Source: Acidimicrobiales bacterium (GTDB taxonomy: Bacteria; Actinomycetota; Acidimicrobiia; Acidimicrobiales; MedAcidi-G1). Taken from it: a DNA stretch of 64,000 bases. The stretch is taken from assembly GCA_014237715.1 (NCBI GenBank), contig JAAZZG010000001.1:121080-185079 (forward strand), written 5' to 3'. Made by a program: the position numbers and the translations under genes. The notes under the pieces were generated by a model. It was not told the DNA's origin. It did no database searches and saw only the letters and a list, made by a program, of their open reading frames with translations. Below, in pieces: positions 1 to 7,589 of the stretch (position 1 is its first letter; each line of letters starts with the position of its first letter).

Positions 1-627
1 CGATGCCCGGTTCTGACATTCGGTGACCGTGGCGAGGTAAGGGCCCAAGATGTACGGCTCGACGACGTGCTCCGACCGACCTTCCGATTGGAATCTCCGT
101 GGGGACGGGTCGAGGTGAAACTCGATGCCCGGGGTGTCCACATGGTGGCCAACGCGTTGGCGGCTGCCGCGGTCGGCTTGGTGGAGGGAGTCGGGCTGGA
201 CGATGTGGCGACCGGTCTGGCCGAAGCTCGGCTCTCCCCGTGGCGAATGGAGGTGGTGACCGGCTCCTCGGGATGCACCGTGGTCAACGACGCCTACAAC
301 GCCAATCCGACCTCGACGATGGCTGCCCTCGATGCGCTTGCCGCTCTCCCGGAGGGCGGGCGGCGGATAGCGGTGCTAGGCGTGATGGCCGAACTGGGAG
401 ACCACGGACCGGCGGCACACGCGGCGGTGGCTGGACACGCTGCTGATCTCGGCGTGGAGGTCCTTGCCGCGGGTACCGATCTCTACGGGGTGGATGGGCT
501 GAAAGACACGGCCGCTGCGATCACCGTGCTGGGGGAGCGTGCCCTGGGTCAAGGCGACGCCGTTCTGGTCAAGGGGAGCCGTGTGGCCGGACTTGAAGCG
601 GTGGTCGAAGGCTTGGTGGGCGGATAG
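1..627 (+). CDS. murF: UDP-MurNAc-tripeptide--D-alanyl-D-alanine ligase, C-terminal part (5' end outside the window)
   Basis: Frame 1 is open from base 1 to the TAG at 625-627, giving 208 residues that lack the N-terminal substrate domain and the P-loop. MurF is cytoplasmic and adds D-Ala-D-Ala to the peptidoglycan precursor. The visible part holds the end of the central ATPase domain and the C-terminal Rossmann-like domain. The Mur-ligase signature VVNDAYNANPTSTMAALDAL is clear, followed by RRIAVLGVMAELG and a final VLVKGSRVAGLEAVVEGL. The expected dcw neighbour mraY does not follow; the next gene is on the opposite strand, so this murF is either detached from the dcw cluster or at its end. 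Confidence 0.93.
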   Translation, partial: RCPVLTFGDRGEVRAQDVRLDDVLRPTFRLESPWGRVEVKLDARGVHMVANALAAAAVGLVEGVGLDDVATGLAEARLSPWRMEVVTGSSGCTVVNDAYNANPTSTMAALDALAALPEGGRRIAVLGVMAELGDHGPAAHAAVAGHAADLGVEVLAAGTDLYGVDGLKDTAAAITVLGERALGQGDAVLVKGSRVAGLEAVVEGLVGG

Positions 628-666
628 TTGAAGGTCTGCTCGACGGGTAGCTGACGAGCAGACCGG

Positions 667-1038
667 TCAGTCGACGTCGTGGGGGAGCTCGGAGGGTCGC
701 AGCGGCGAGTTGGTCTTGTTCCAGTCGGCCAGGCGTTCGGGTTCGCACGTCGGGCATAGGTACACGACCCGCATCGACTGGATGGACAGCTGGGTTCCTC
801 GGGACTTGTCGACAATGGACTGCAACGCGGTCCGGACCTCGGTGCTGCCACACGTCGGGCAGGTGGGTTTCAGGTCTCGGACCCACGAGAGGGCACACGA
901 TCCGCAGGTCACGGTGATCGTCTGTTGGCCGGGTTCGCCGTCGCGACGCCCCGATAGGTCGTCGTCCTCGCTGCAGCCCGGGCAGATCAGGTCATCCACG
1001 CTGTTCACGTTAGGGCCGGCGTCGGGCGCCCCGGCCAT
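667..1038 (-). CDS. small zinc-ribbon protein of unknown function
   Basis: A 123-residue protein with two or more CxxC knuckles (CPGC near the N-terminus, CGSC in the middle, CPTCG and CPTC in the second half), which predicts structural zinc binding. I chose the ATG at 1038 because a longer reading would run across the start of the divergent J-domain gene at 1068. There are no membrane segments and no catalytic motif. The role could be nucleic-acid or protein binding. No family is recognised; coding status is supported by the ordered Cys pairs and by its fit between two neighbours. Confidence 0.62.
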   Translation of the reverse strand: MAGAPDAGPNVNSVDDLICPGCSEDDDLSGRRDGEPGQQTITVTCGSCALSWVRDLKPTCPTCGSTEVRTALQSIVDKSRGTQLSIQSMRVVYLCPTCEPERLADWNKTNSPLRPSELPHDVD

Positions 1039-1067
1039 GGTTACTGACTCGACCGTAGGGTGAGCCG

Positions 1068-1700
1068 GTGACCGGTCCCGTCGACCATTACCGCACACTC
1101 GGGGTGCCGATTGATGCCGCACCCGAAGTCGTGCGCGACGCCTATCGGGATCTGGCCCGGCGACTCCACCCCGATTGGGTGGTCGACCCGTCAAAGCGAG
1201 CCGGGTCAGCCGAACGGATGGCTGAGGTCAATGAGGCTTGGCGGGTGTTGGGCGATGAGGGTCGACGGGCGGTCTATGACCGGTCTCGCTCGCCGACCCC
1301 GGCCCCTCGGCGCCCTCCGATGGGATCTCCGGTAGATGACTGGCCTAACGGGAGACAGGGCGATTCGTTCGACGGGGTCAAAGTGTCGCCGGCAGCCGGG
1401 TGTGCACTACGGGTCGGCCCGGTGGTGCTGGCCCTCGCCGTGATGCTGGGAATCCTCATCGCCACCGCGGTCCTAGGACCCGAGGGAGAGGTGCCGTCGA
1501 GAATGGATGCGGGGCGCTGCGTCGAACTGGCCACGACGGTTCGGGTGGTGCCGTGCACGGTTGAGACCCCGATGATCGTGGCCCGGGGCGTGGCTGGGAC
1601 GACCTGTCCGATGGTTGGTGCATCGGCGGCGGTGGCTGTGATGCTCCCATCGAGGACCGAACAGATTTGCGTAGCACCGCCGGGGACCCCGGTGCCCTGA
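1068..1700 (+). CDS. membrane-anchored DnaJ (J-domain) protein
   Basis: A 210-residue protein with GTG start. Residues 6-70 form a J-domain: DHYRTLGV, then DAYRDLARRLHPD carrying the HPD tripeptide that stimulates DnaK ATPase, then helix IV ending AVYDRSR. A basic, Pro-rich linker follows. One hydrophobic segment (about residues 108-133, VGPVVLALAVMLGILIATAV) and a roughly 75-residue C-terminal part with several cysteines come next, probably outside the membrane. It lacks the Gly/Phe and zinc-finger regions of full DnaJ, so it is a specialised co-chaperone. The client is unknown. Confidence 0.85.
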   Translation: MTGPVDHYRTLGVPIDAAPEVVRDAYRDLARRLHPDWVVDPSKRAGSAERMAEVNEAWRVLGDEGRRAVYDRSRSPTPAPRRPPMGSPVDDWPNGRQGDSFDGVKVSPAAGCALRVGPVVLALAVMLGILIATAVLGPEGEVPSRMDAGRCVELATTVRVVPCTVETPMIVARGVAGTTCPMVGASAAVAVMLPSRTEQICVAPPGTPVP

Positions 1701-1738
1701 CCGGTCATCGGACGCCGCCGGTACCATCTTCGCCCAGC

Positions 1739-1812
1739 GGACCGTTAGCTCAGTTGGCTAGAGCGCTCGCCTCACACGCGAGAGGTCACTGGTTCGAGTC
1801 CAGTACGGTCCA
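1739..1812 (+). tRNA. tRNA-Val (anticodon CAC)
   Basis: A complete cloverleaf: acceptor stem GGACCGT (1739-1745) pairs with ACGGTCC (1805-1811); D-arm GCTC...GAGC; anticodon stem CTCGC/GCGAG around loop CTCACAC, giving anticodon CAC at 1773-1775; T-arm with GGTTCGAGTCC. CCA is not encoded. An A+T-rich imperfect inverted repeat just downstream (about 1815-1853) may be its terminator. The accessory-looking 1.8-7.5 kb stretch begins right after this tRNA, a common integration position, but I found no second copy of the tRNA 3' end. Confidence 0.96.
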
Positions 1813-1886
1813 CGAAAAGGCCTGTTGATCTGCACTGTTGGTGCGGCCCTTTAGTTTGGTGATGGCTTAGAGTCCCCAACCCACCA

Positions 1887-1971
1887 CCCACTTAGGGTGT
1901 CTGTGGTCTCTCGACTTCCATCTACCTAAAGCTCGCCTGCGCGTGTCCACACCCTGGGGCTCCGATACCCC
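1887..1971 (+). repeat. dispersed GC-rich repeat, copy 1
   Basis: First of seven related intergenic elements in 1.9-7.5 kb. It shares with copy 2 an upstream block (CTTAGGGTGTCTGTGGTCTC here, one or two changes there), a middle block CCTAAAGCTCGCCTG, and the core with CACCCTGGGG-CTCCGATACCCC. It lacks the GACAGACT end seen in copies that abut genes. It lies after the tRNA and before the 3' end of the next gene. Confidence 0.6.
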
Positions 1972-1986
1972 TTAGTCCGCTGGGAC

Positions 1987-2295
1987 TTAGCCCATAGCGT
2001 CCGTGAATACAGGCCAGAGTTCTTCCATCGTGCTGAACATCCCGCGTGAGACGACATCGAGAAGTTGCTTGGCATCTATTTGAATTGCCGCCCTGGCCGC
2101 CGATTCGGGGTCTGGGAATGTGGTGATCGCCACGTTGGCGGCCTGAGCGTGGTCGTAGCCGATCATCCCCATTTCACCACCGTTAGCAGCGACGATTCCT
2201 TGCACCTGAGCGAAGATCGCATTCGCCTCGTCCGCATTTGACGCAGTACGAAAGGCTGCACCCGGCCTGCTCACAGTGATCGTTGTGTAGGACAT
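1987..2295 (-). CDS. small hypothetical protein
   Basis: A 102-residue protein. I chose the start at 2295 because GGGGGA sits just upstream and the sequence MSYTTITVSRPGAAFR looks like a natural beta-strand N-terminus; an in-frame ATG at 2334 would add 13 residues with no ribosome site. The body (VQGIVAANGGEMGMIGYDHAQ, FPDPESAARA) has the alternation of short helices and strands seen in dimeric alpha+beta-barrel (ABM-like) proteins, which is only a weak structural guess. It is flanked on both sides by dispersed repeat copies 1 and 2. Confidence 0.55.
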   Translation of the reverse strand: MSYTTITVSRPGAAFRTASNADEANAIFAQVQGIVAANGGEMGMIGYDHAQAANVAITTFPDPESAARAAIQIDAKQLLDVVSRGMFSTMEELWPVFTDAMG

Positions 2296-2373
2296 CGTTC
2301 CCCCATTTGTTGTGAAGGGGCGATCTTTCCACACCGACCAACGACCTTCTCTAGGACCCCTTCTAGACGGTCA

Positions 2374-2502
2374 CCCGCTTAGGGCGTCCGTGGTCTCTTC
2401 CGTCGAACTAGACCTCATCCGCCTAAAGCTCGCCTGTACGTATTTGCACCGGTGGCGTCAGCGACGCCACCCCCCTCAGGGGAGGGGTGACAGACTCAAA
2501 CC
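2374..2502 (+). repeat. dispersed GC-rich repeat, copy 2, ending at a GTG start
   Basis: Matches copy 1 through the CTTAGGGCGTCCGTGGTCTC and CCTAAAGCTCGCCTG blocks, and continues with the core CGTATTTGCACC, a GC-rich hairpin (CCCCTCAGGGG) and GGGGTGACAGACT. It ends 10 bases before the GTG of the lipoprotein at 2503. This element must supply the leader, and perhaps the promoter, of that gene. Confidence 0.65.
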
Positions 2503-4341
2503 GTGAAGAAGGACGCGGTTGCTCTCGTGTTCCTGCTAGTGGCCTCGGGGTGCAGTAGCGGTGCAGAAACCGCCACACCACTCACCAGCACTACCACCAC
2601 CCCCGCGGCAACAACCACAGCGGATCCGACCACGACTACGGCTTCTACGACCACTACGGCTCCCACGACGAATACGGATCCGACCACGACTACGGGTTCT
2701 ACGACCACTACGGCTCCCACGACGACTACGGCACCTCAGGTGACCACGTCTCCCACCACTACTGGGGGAAACGGTGACCAATCGAGCGGAGGAGGTGCCG
2801 GAAGGGCCCGGCCGGCCGACAGATACGCCTGCAATGTCAATTCCTTGGGCTACTGCATTTTCACAGGGACTTCGCATCAAACCGGGCTCGATCCGGGGAC
2901 TGAAGACATCGTCGATCGTGACGGGAACTTCCTCTTTCCGGTAGACGAAGCAGTGGCGGTGAATGCCCAAGGTGAAGCACTCCCGGCGAGAGGAACGCCC
3001 GCTTTTGACGGAGATGACCTTCAGAGGTCCTCACAAGACGGACTGAGCGAAGACGAGAAAGCCTTCCAGAGGGTCATGTCAATCATGTTCCCAATCCGCA
3101 ATGTCCTCATGTACGACATCGCGATAGCCACCCAAACCGAATGGGATCTCCTCGTCGGCGAACTCGAACGGAGAGAGATCAAAGAAACAACCTTCACCTC
3201 AGGACTAACGCCCAAAGACAACTACTACGGGCGACAGGGCATCTTCGACCTCGCGAAAAATCCGGGAGGGAGGGACATCCATCACGACGTCATGAAGTTT
3301 CTGGAAGAAGCAGGCCTGTATTTGCTCTGCCACGTGACGACAAATGACTTCGGAGACATGCTGGAAGAAACCCATCCAGAAGGGCACGACCCCTGCGGAG
3401 AAGCGGGGATTTCGATGAAGATCCCCTTCTCCCACCTGGTGTCTACGACCACAACGACTGCTGCCGCGACAACTACAACGGCCCCGCCACCAACGACTGC
3501 TTCGACAACGACGACAACCACAACCGCGAACATCAACTGGATCCCAGAACTGCTTGCCCCTCTCGTGGTCAGTAGCGCCTTCGCACCTATCGACTACGAC
3601 CGCGACGATTGGGGCTCAGGGTGGTCAGACGACGACAGCGACTGCATCAACACTCGTCACGAGGTCCTCATTCTCGAATCACTAACTGGGACAGGCCTCA
3701 GTTCTTCCGGATGCTCAGTCGCCAGCGGGCAGTGGTACGCCGCCTTCACTGGTACCTACGTCACCAATCCCAGTTCGTTGGACGTCGACCACTTCGTGCC
3801 CCTCGCCAACGCCCATGATTCGGGCGGATGGGCCTGGTCGTCAACGACCAAGAGGTCTTATTACAACGACCTTGTCGACCCCCAGCACCTGATCGCAGTT
3901 ACTGCCTCGGCCAACCGGTCAAAGGGATCACGCGGCCCGGAGGAGTGGAAACCATCTGATTCCTCCTACTGGTGCCAATACGCCGACTCATGGGTGGACA
4001 TTAAAGTGCGCTGGGCTCTCACGGTCACTTCCGCAGAACTGTCGACGCTCCAATCGATGCTCGGTACCTGTGGCGGTCCGCCAACCGGTGTCTACGTCCC
4101 ACCTGCGGCCCCATCGACCACAACTAACACCACCACTAGCACCACAACAACTACCAGTACGACGACCACAACCTCCGGGGTACCTGGCAACCCGGGTAAC
4201 ACCAAGAACTGCTCAGACTTTTCTACCTATTCAGCCGCAAAGGATTGGTTTGACCTTTACTTCCCGTATTACGGCGACGTGGCCCGTCTAGACGGTGACA
4301 GTGACGGTGAGCCATGCGAGTCCCTCCCCGGAGGCCCATGA
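2503..4341 (+). CDS. secreted modular lipoprotein with HNH (DUF1524-like) nuclease domain and Excalibur domain
   Basis: A 612-residue protein with GTG start. Residues 1-18 form a lipoprotein signal with lipobox VASGC. A Thr/Pro-rich linker (about 25-90) leads to an unrecognised domain (about 100-300), then a second Thr linker. The domain near 345-520 carries DVDHFVPLANAHDSGGWAW and ANRSKGSRGPEEWKP, the signature of secreted HNH proteins of the DUF1524/GmrSD-C type: the DH pair is the catalytic histidine region, with Asn and His further on. A third Thr linker leads to a C-terminal Excalibur domain with the calcium-binding loop DGDSDGEPCE. It is probably an extracellular, membrane-anchored nuclease for DNA scavenging or defence (inference). 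Base composition is lower in G+C than downstream. Confidence 0.82.
   Translation: MKKDAVALVFLLVASGCSSGAETATPLTSTTTTPAATTTADPTTTTASTTTTAPTTNTDPTTTTGSTTTTAPTTTTAPQVTTSPTTTGGNGDQSSGGGAGRARPADRYACNVNSLGYCIFTGTSHQTGLDPGTEDIVDRDGNFLFPVDEAVAVNAQGEALPARGTPAFDGDDLQRSSQDGLSEDEKAFQRVMSIMFPIRNVLMYDIAIATQTEWDLLVGELERREIKETTFTSGLTPKDNYYGRQGIFDLAKNPGGRDIHHDVMKFLEEAGLYLLCHVTTNDFGDMLEETHPEGHDPCGEAGISMKIPFSHLVSTTTTTAAATTTTAPPPTTASTTTTTTTANINWIPELLAPLVVSSAFAPIDYDRDDWGSGWSDDDSDCINTRHEVLILESLTGTGLSSSGCSVASGQWYAAFTGTYVTNPSSLDVDHFVPLANAHDSGGWAWSSTTKRSYYNDLVDPQHLIAVTASANRSKGSRGPEEWKPSDSSYWCQYADSWVDIKVRWALTVTSAELSTLQSMLGTCGGPPTGVYVPPAAPSTTTNTTTSTTTTTSTTTTTSGVPGNPGNTKNCSDFSTYSAAKDWFDLYFPYYGDVARLDGDSDGEPCESLPGGP
2621..2728 (+). 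repeat. 54-bp tandem repeat in the Thr-rich linker
   Basis: Two near-identical 54-bp units (18 codons), each starting at CGGATCCGACCACG, lie side by side inside the first Thr linker of the lipoprotein at 2503. The unit length is a multiple of three, so copy-number change would lengthen or shorten the stalk without breaking the frame. Confidence 0.75.
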
Positions 4342-4344
4342 ACC

Positions 4345-4418
4345 GCCTGTACGTATCTACACCGAGGGCGTCAGAGACACCCACCGCCCCCTCAGGGGCG
4401 GGGTGACAGACTGAGACC
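4345..4418 (+). repeat. dispersed GC-rich repeat, copy 3, ending at a GTG start
   Basis: Core GCCTGTACGTATCTACACC, then GGGCGTCAGAGACACC, hairpin CCCCCTCAGGGGCGGGG and GTGACAGACTGAGACC, followed at once by the GTG at 4419. It is the cleanest copy and almost identical to copy 2 over its last 30 bases, although the genes behind them encode different proteins after their signal peptides. Confidence 0.7.
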
Positions 4419-5942
4419 GTGAGGAAGTACGCGGTTGTTCTGACGTTCTTGTTGGTTGCCTCGGGGTGTAGCGGTAGTTCAGACACTGCGACACCAGCAA
4501 CGACGGTTGCCCCTGCGGCAACTCAGGCACCGACCACGACCGCAGCACCGACGACGACCGTGGCACCGACCACGACGGTGGCACCGACAACGACGACGGC
4601 GCCTGCAACGACTGCGGCACCGACAACGACCGCGGCACCAACGACTACTGCAATCCCGTCTACCACGACGGTTCCACCTACCACCACAGTGGCGCCGGCA
4701 ACGACAACTGTTCCAGTCGCTACGACTGCCGCCCCAACCACGACCACCCAGTCAGGAGTTCAGTTCGGCGTTGGCGGCCTAGTTGCTGATCTTGAGTCGT
4801 GGGCAGTTCGGGATCTCCCTCAGTTCATTACTGCTTCCCACATCGATATTTCGGACGTAGAGCGCATTTCCCGATTTCGGTCCAATGCCGGACACGACTA
4901 CTCCGACTCGTTTGAGACGTGTTGCTCGATGAAGCACTACTTCCGACCGACCAACTACTACGAGGTGCGTTTCACGCAACCGATCTACTCACCTGTAGAC
5001 GGCGTAGTCCTATATGTGGCTGAAGGTGTTGGCTCAAGTAAAGATGCATGGCGAGTTGACTATGAGCAGGTGACCGGCAAGTCGCCACCTAGCGACTATC
5101 GAGATCTGAAGATGTACATCCGCCCAGATGACGCTCCAAACCTTTGGGTTCGCTTTCACCATGTGTATCCAGTTGAGGAAATACTCAACGTCGTTCCCCT
5201 GAGTTCGGAAGTCGACATGATGCGTGGTCTCGCCCGTCCCGCAGCACCGGGATTCAGGGTGAGTGCCGGCGAACTCGTCGCTTATGGAGTTGGTGAGATT
5301 TCTGTTGAAAGGCACCTTGATGGAAACGGGGTCCCATCGCCCTGTACCGCTGGGAACCAACGCTCAAGTTGGGGAGGGCTACCGGGTTGTGCCTCCAAGC
5401 GTCAGTTCCACTCGATCTTCGAGTTCATGACGGATGAGGTGTTTGATCAGTATCGGGCAGTAGCGGACGTCACCCGAGATGACTTCATGATCTCTACCGA
5501 AGAACGCTCCGCCAACCCACTCATGTGTGAGGGAGAAGACTTCGTCACCCGCGATGTTGGCGCCTATGTATTCCTTCAAGGGAGCCCAGAGATAGAACAA
5601 TCGATGCCGACGGAAGAGCCTGCTGCCGTAGAGGTCTCGCTTCCGTCGACCGAGTCTCTAGCCGATGGTCGCACTGTGCTGGCCTCTTTCGATGGGCCCG
5701 GGGCTCCGCAACTCGAGCCCTTTGATGCTGTCGATAACTACGCCCTAGTGATTGCGTCCGATGGTGGACCCTTAAAGGTCACGGTGGACGACGGAAGTGG
5801 TGAAAGAAGCATCTACCACCGACCTGAGAGCAGTGGGATTAGCACCTATGAAACCTCCGCCCTTGGTACTGGCAACATTTCTGTCACGGTGGAGGCGACC
5901 GAACAGGTGGGCTGGCGAATCGTGGTCATCGCTCTTCCCTAG
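4419..5942 (+). CDS. Thr-rich lipoprotein with a degenerate M23-like domain
   Basis: A 507-residue protein with GTG start. The lipoprotein signal is MRKYAVVLTFLLVASGC, nearly the same as that of the preceding gene. A long linker of repeated TTTAAP/TTTVAP units (about 25-107) follows. The globular part has features reminiscent of M23/LytM peptidases: GHDYSD (an HxxxD-like first metal motif), SPVDGVVLYVAEG (a typical M23 strand), GELVAYG, and FHSIFEF where the family has HxHFE. The last motif lacks the second histidine, so peptidase activity is doubtful and a binding role is more likely. The C-terminal 120 residues look like a beta-sandwich. The M23 relation is an inference from short motifs only. 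Confidence 0.62.
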   Translation: MRKYAVVLTFLLVASGCSGSSDTATPATTVAPAATQAPTTTAAPTTTVAPTTTVAPTTTTAPATTAAPTTTAAPTTTAIPSTTTVPPTTTVAPATTTVPVATTAAPTTTTQSGVQFGVGGLVADLESWAVRDLPQFITASHIDISDVERISRFRSNAGHDYSDSFETCCSMKHYFRPTNYYEVRFTQPIYSPVDGVVLYVAEGVGSSKDAWRVDYEQVTGKSPPSDYRDLKMYIRPDDAPNLWVRFHHVYPVEEILNVVPLSSEVDMMRGLARPAAPGFRVSAGELVAYGVGEISVERHLDGNGVPSPCTAGNQRSSWGGLPGCASKRQFHSIFEFMTDEVFDQYRAVADVTRDDFMISTEERSANPLMCEGEDFVTRDVGAYVFLQGSPEIEQSMPTEEPAAVEVSLPSTESLADGRTVLASFDGPGAPQLEPFDAVDNYALVIASDGGPLKVTVDDGSGERSIYHRPESSGISTYETSALGTGNISVTVEATEQVGWRIVVIALP

Positions 5943-5968
5943 ACGGTGAAACCGACCTGTGAGAAGCC

Positions 5969-6081
5969 CGTACGTATCTACACGTAGGGCGTCAGAGACA
6001 CCCCCCGACCCCTCAGAAGTCCAATTTCTGTGTGTTATCGAACTTCTCACCTCAGGGGAGAAGTGACAGACTCCACCTGCG
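5969..6081 (+). repeat. dispersed GC-rich repeat, copy 4, with an internal insertion
   Basis: Core CGTACGTATCTACACG and GGGCGTCAGAGACACC as in copy 3, then an extra stretch of about 40 bases (6017-6056), including a second CCTCAG/CTCAGGGG block, before the conserved GTGACAGACT. The insertion has AAGTC...GAACTT arms. The element ends right before the ATG at 6082. Confidence 0.6.
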
Positions 6082-6627
6082 ATGAGGGAGCATCCTGAAA
6101 GTCCGATCTTTGGTCCTGAGGACCCGCGCTTAGATCCCCCGAACCCTCCGGAGATCCAACCGGTTCGTTCGATCGTCAAGGCGATCTCTTGGCGGGTAGT
6201 GGGAACACTCGACACCCTGATCTTGTCCTTCGTCATCCTAAGTTTTCTAGGCCCTCTCTTGGGCCTTGAGGAGGCAAGCGGTGCTGACAAGATAAGAACC
6301 GCCGCCTTAATTGCTTTGACTGAAGTGGCAACCAAGATGACGCTCTACTACCTGCATGAGCGACTCTGGTCGCGGTTGCAATGGGACCGCACCGTGGACG
6401 AAGAGGGTCACTACCGGGAGGGGCGACGGCGCTCGGCTACCAAGACGGCGACATGGCGGGTGTTGGCGAGCGCCGACACGATGGTGCTCGGGTTCGTCTT
6501 CACCGGCAATCTGGCGACAGCCATATCGATCGGTGGATTCGAGGTCATTACGAAGTTGGTGCTCTATTTCTTCCACGAACGCTATTGGGCGCGGATCCGT
6601 TGGGGGATCATCGCGGGGAGTGCATGA
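6082..6627 (+). CDS. membrane protein with two DUF2061 domains
   Basis: A 181-residue protein made of two tandem DUF2061 units. The first (about 35-100) has SIVKAISWRVVGTLDTLILS and ends LYYLHERLWSRLQW. The second (about 117-178) has KTATWRVLASADTMVLGF and ends LYFFHERYWARIRWG. Each unit has two hydrophobic segments and a terminal HER motif. DUF2061 proteins are small inner-membrane proteins, often single-domain and of unknown role; some lie beside sulfate-assimilation genes. The N-terminal 30 residues are acidic and Pro-rich. The gene is a clear internal duplication. Confidence 0.85.
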   Translation: MREHPESPIFGPEDPRLDPPNPPEIQPVRSIVKAISWRVVGTLDTLILSFVILSFLGPLLGLEEASGADKIRTAALIALTEVATKMTLYYLHERLWSRLQWDRTVDEEGHYREGRRRSATKTATWRVLASADTMVLGFVFTGNLATAISIGGFEVITKLVLYFFHERYWARIRWGIIAGSA

Positions 6628-6661
6628 GATTCGAACCGGACCGCCGAAACAGGGCACCGTT

Positions 6662-6720
6662 TCGTGCATCTACACCTAGGACTCCTGGCGCCGCCGCCCC
6701 CTCTGGGCGGGGGGCTCGCG
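6662..6720 (+). repeat. dispersed GC-rich repeat, copy 5 (no gene behind it)
   Basis: CGTGCATCTACACCTAGG followed by a GC-rich hairpin (GCCCCCTCTGGGCGGGGG). It has lost the GACAGACT end. It lies in the 378-base interval 6628-7005, where I see no convincing gene besides copies 5 and 6; the reading frames there look like shadows. Confidence 0.5.
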
Positions 6721-6935
6721 CCGACCTGATCTAGCCGACCCACGGGCCTTGGCTGCGCCCCTTCACGGGTCGGTCACCCATTTTCCAGATGGTCCCTATC
6801 GCATCTAAGAGACGTCTTAGGAACCCGCCACTGTCAGTCGGGTCCAGATCGTCGTCCTCTGGCGTCTCGTCCATGTGGTGATCATGTCATCAAGTCGAGA
6901 AGCACCGCTATCGGAACCGGAAGAGAAGAGATGGC

Positions 6936-7005
6936 TGCACGTATCTACACCTGGGGCTCCGATGTCGCCCCCCACTCCCTTGCGGGTCGATGACAGACTG
7001 AGTCG
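6936..7005 (+). repeat. dispersed GC-rich repeat, copy 6, ending at a GTG start
   Basis: CTGCACGTATCTACACCTGG, GGCTCCGATGTCGCCCCC (like copy 1), a weaker hairpin, then GATGACAGACTGAGTCG running straight into the GTG at 7006. It combines the middle of copy 1 with the end of copies 2-4. Confidence 0.62.
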
Positions 7006-7374
7006 GTGTCGGTGCGAATCAATCGATGGGTCTTTTTGGCAGCGGTACTCACTGGCCTCTTCACGGGCTTGTTCGTTGCCTTGGCCGAGGAGTTCTTCTC
7101 GAGGGACGGAGTACTCGGCGGAACCGAGGCTTTAGCCACCTTCGTTCCGCTTCCCCTGCTTGCGGCACTTCTTGTTTCCATCGGGCTACGCCGACGTCGC
7201 TTTGCTACAAGGCTGACGGGCGTCGCCTATCTCACACTCGCCATTCCGCTATTGGGAATCGGCATGGGAGGGGCCAATGTCCTTCAGCAGATGCTTGGTG
7301 GTGCCATCGGTGGCGGCTTTTGGGGATTCCTCTTCGCTATCCGTTCATCTCGCGCAGGTGCTATTTCAAAATGA
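7006..7374 (+). CDS. small hydrophobic membrane protein of unknown function
   Basis: A 122-residue protein with GTG start placed directly after repeat copy 6. There are about four hydrophobic segments (WVFLAAVLTGLFTGLFVAL, TFVPLPLLAALLVSIGL, LTGVAYLTLAIPLLGIG, and a Gly-rich last one, MLGGAIGGGFWGFLFAI). The loop after helix 2 is Arg-rich (RRRRFATR), suggesting a cytoplasmic side. No family recognised and no charged catalytic residues. Confidence 0.6.
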   Translation: MSVRINRWVFLAAVLTGLFTGLFVALAEEFFSRDGVLGGTEALATFVPLPLLAALLVSIGLRRRRFATRLTGVAYLTLAIPLLGIGMGGANVLQQMLGGAIGGGFWGFLFAIRSSRAGAISK

Positions 7375-7401
7375 GATCGAGTGCAGGGCCTCAAGGTCTC
7401 C

Positions 7402-7467
7402 TGCCTGCGCGTATCTACACCTGAGGTTCGTTGTCGCCCACCCCTAGGGGAGGGCGACCGACGAGGG
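7402..7467 (+). repeat. dispersed GC-rich repeat, copy 7
   Basis: TGCCTGCGCGTATCTACACC, TGAGGTTCGTTGTCGCCC and hairpin CCCCTAGGGGAGGGCGACCG. The nearest downstream coding region is on the other strand, so this copy heads no gene. It is the last copy I see; none were noticed beyond 7.5 kb. Confidence 0.58.
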
Positions 7468-7524
7468 AGATGAAGAAGGGCCTGTCGGCGTCGGGCATTC
7501 AGTTGCCGGTCGTGGTGCTGGCGG

Positions 7525-7572
7525 CGGGTCGGATCAGTCGGTGCTCCCGCCCGGGGCGATGACGGCGACAGC
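7525..7572. repeat. left copy of a 48-bp direct repeat flanking the BMP transporter operon
   Basis: Matches 12480-12527 at 44 of 48 positions, with an uninterrupted 32-base identity at 7533-7564. The right copy is the 3' end of the thiamine pyrophosphokinase gene, including its stop. Read on the minus strand this left copy would encode the same last residues (VIAPGGSTD then TGA) but has no gene body. It lies just beyond the 3' end of the transporter ATPase gene. Confidence 0.85.
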
Positions 7573-7589
7573 CTCGGCAAGCCCCTCGG

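Noticed and set aside
4500..4745. CRISPR-like short repeats
   Set aside because: Repeats are codon-level (ACG ACC / GCA CCG) in frame with a lipoprotein stalk, with no spacers or constant unit.
2536..4747. Minus-strand Val-rich frames opposite the Thr linkers
   Set aside because: Antisense of ACC/ACG Thr codons reads as Val/Gly; an artefact of the linker repeats.
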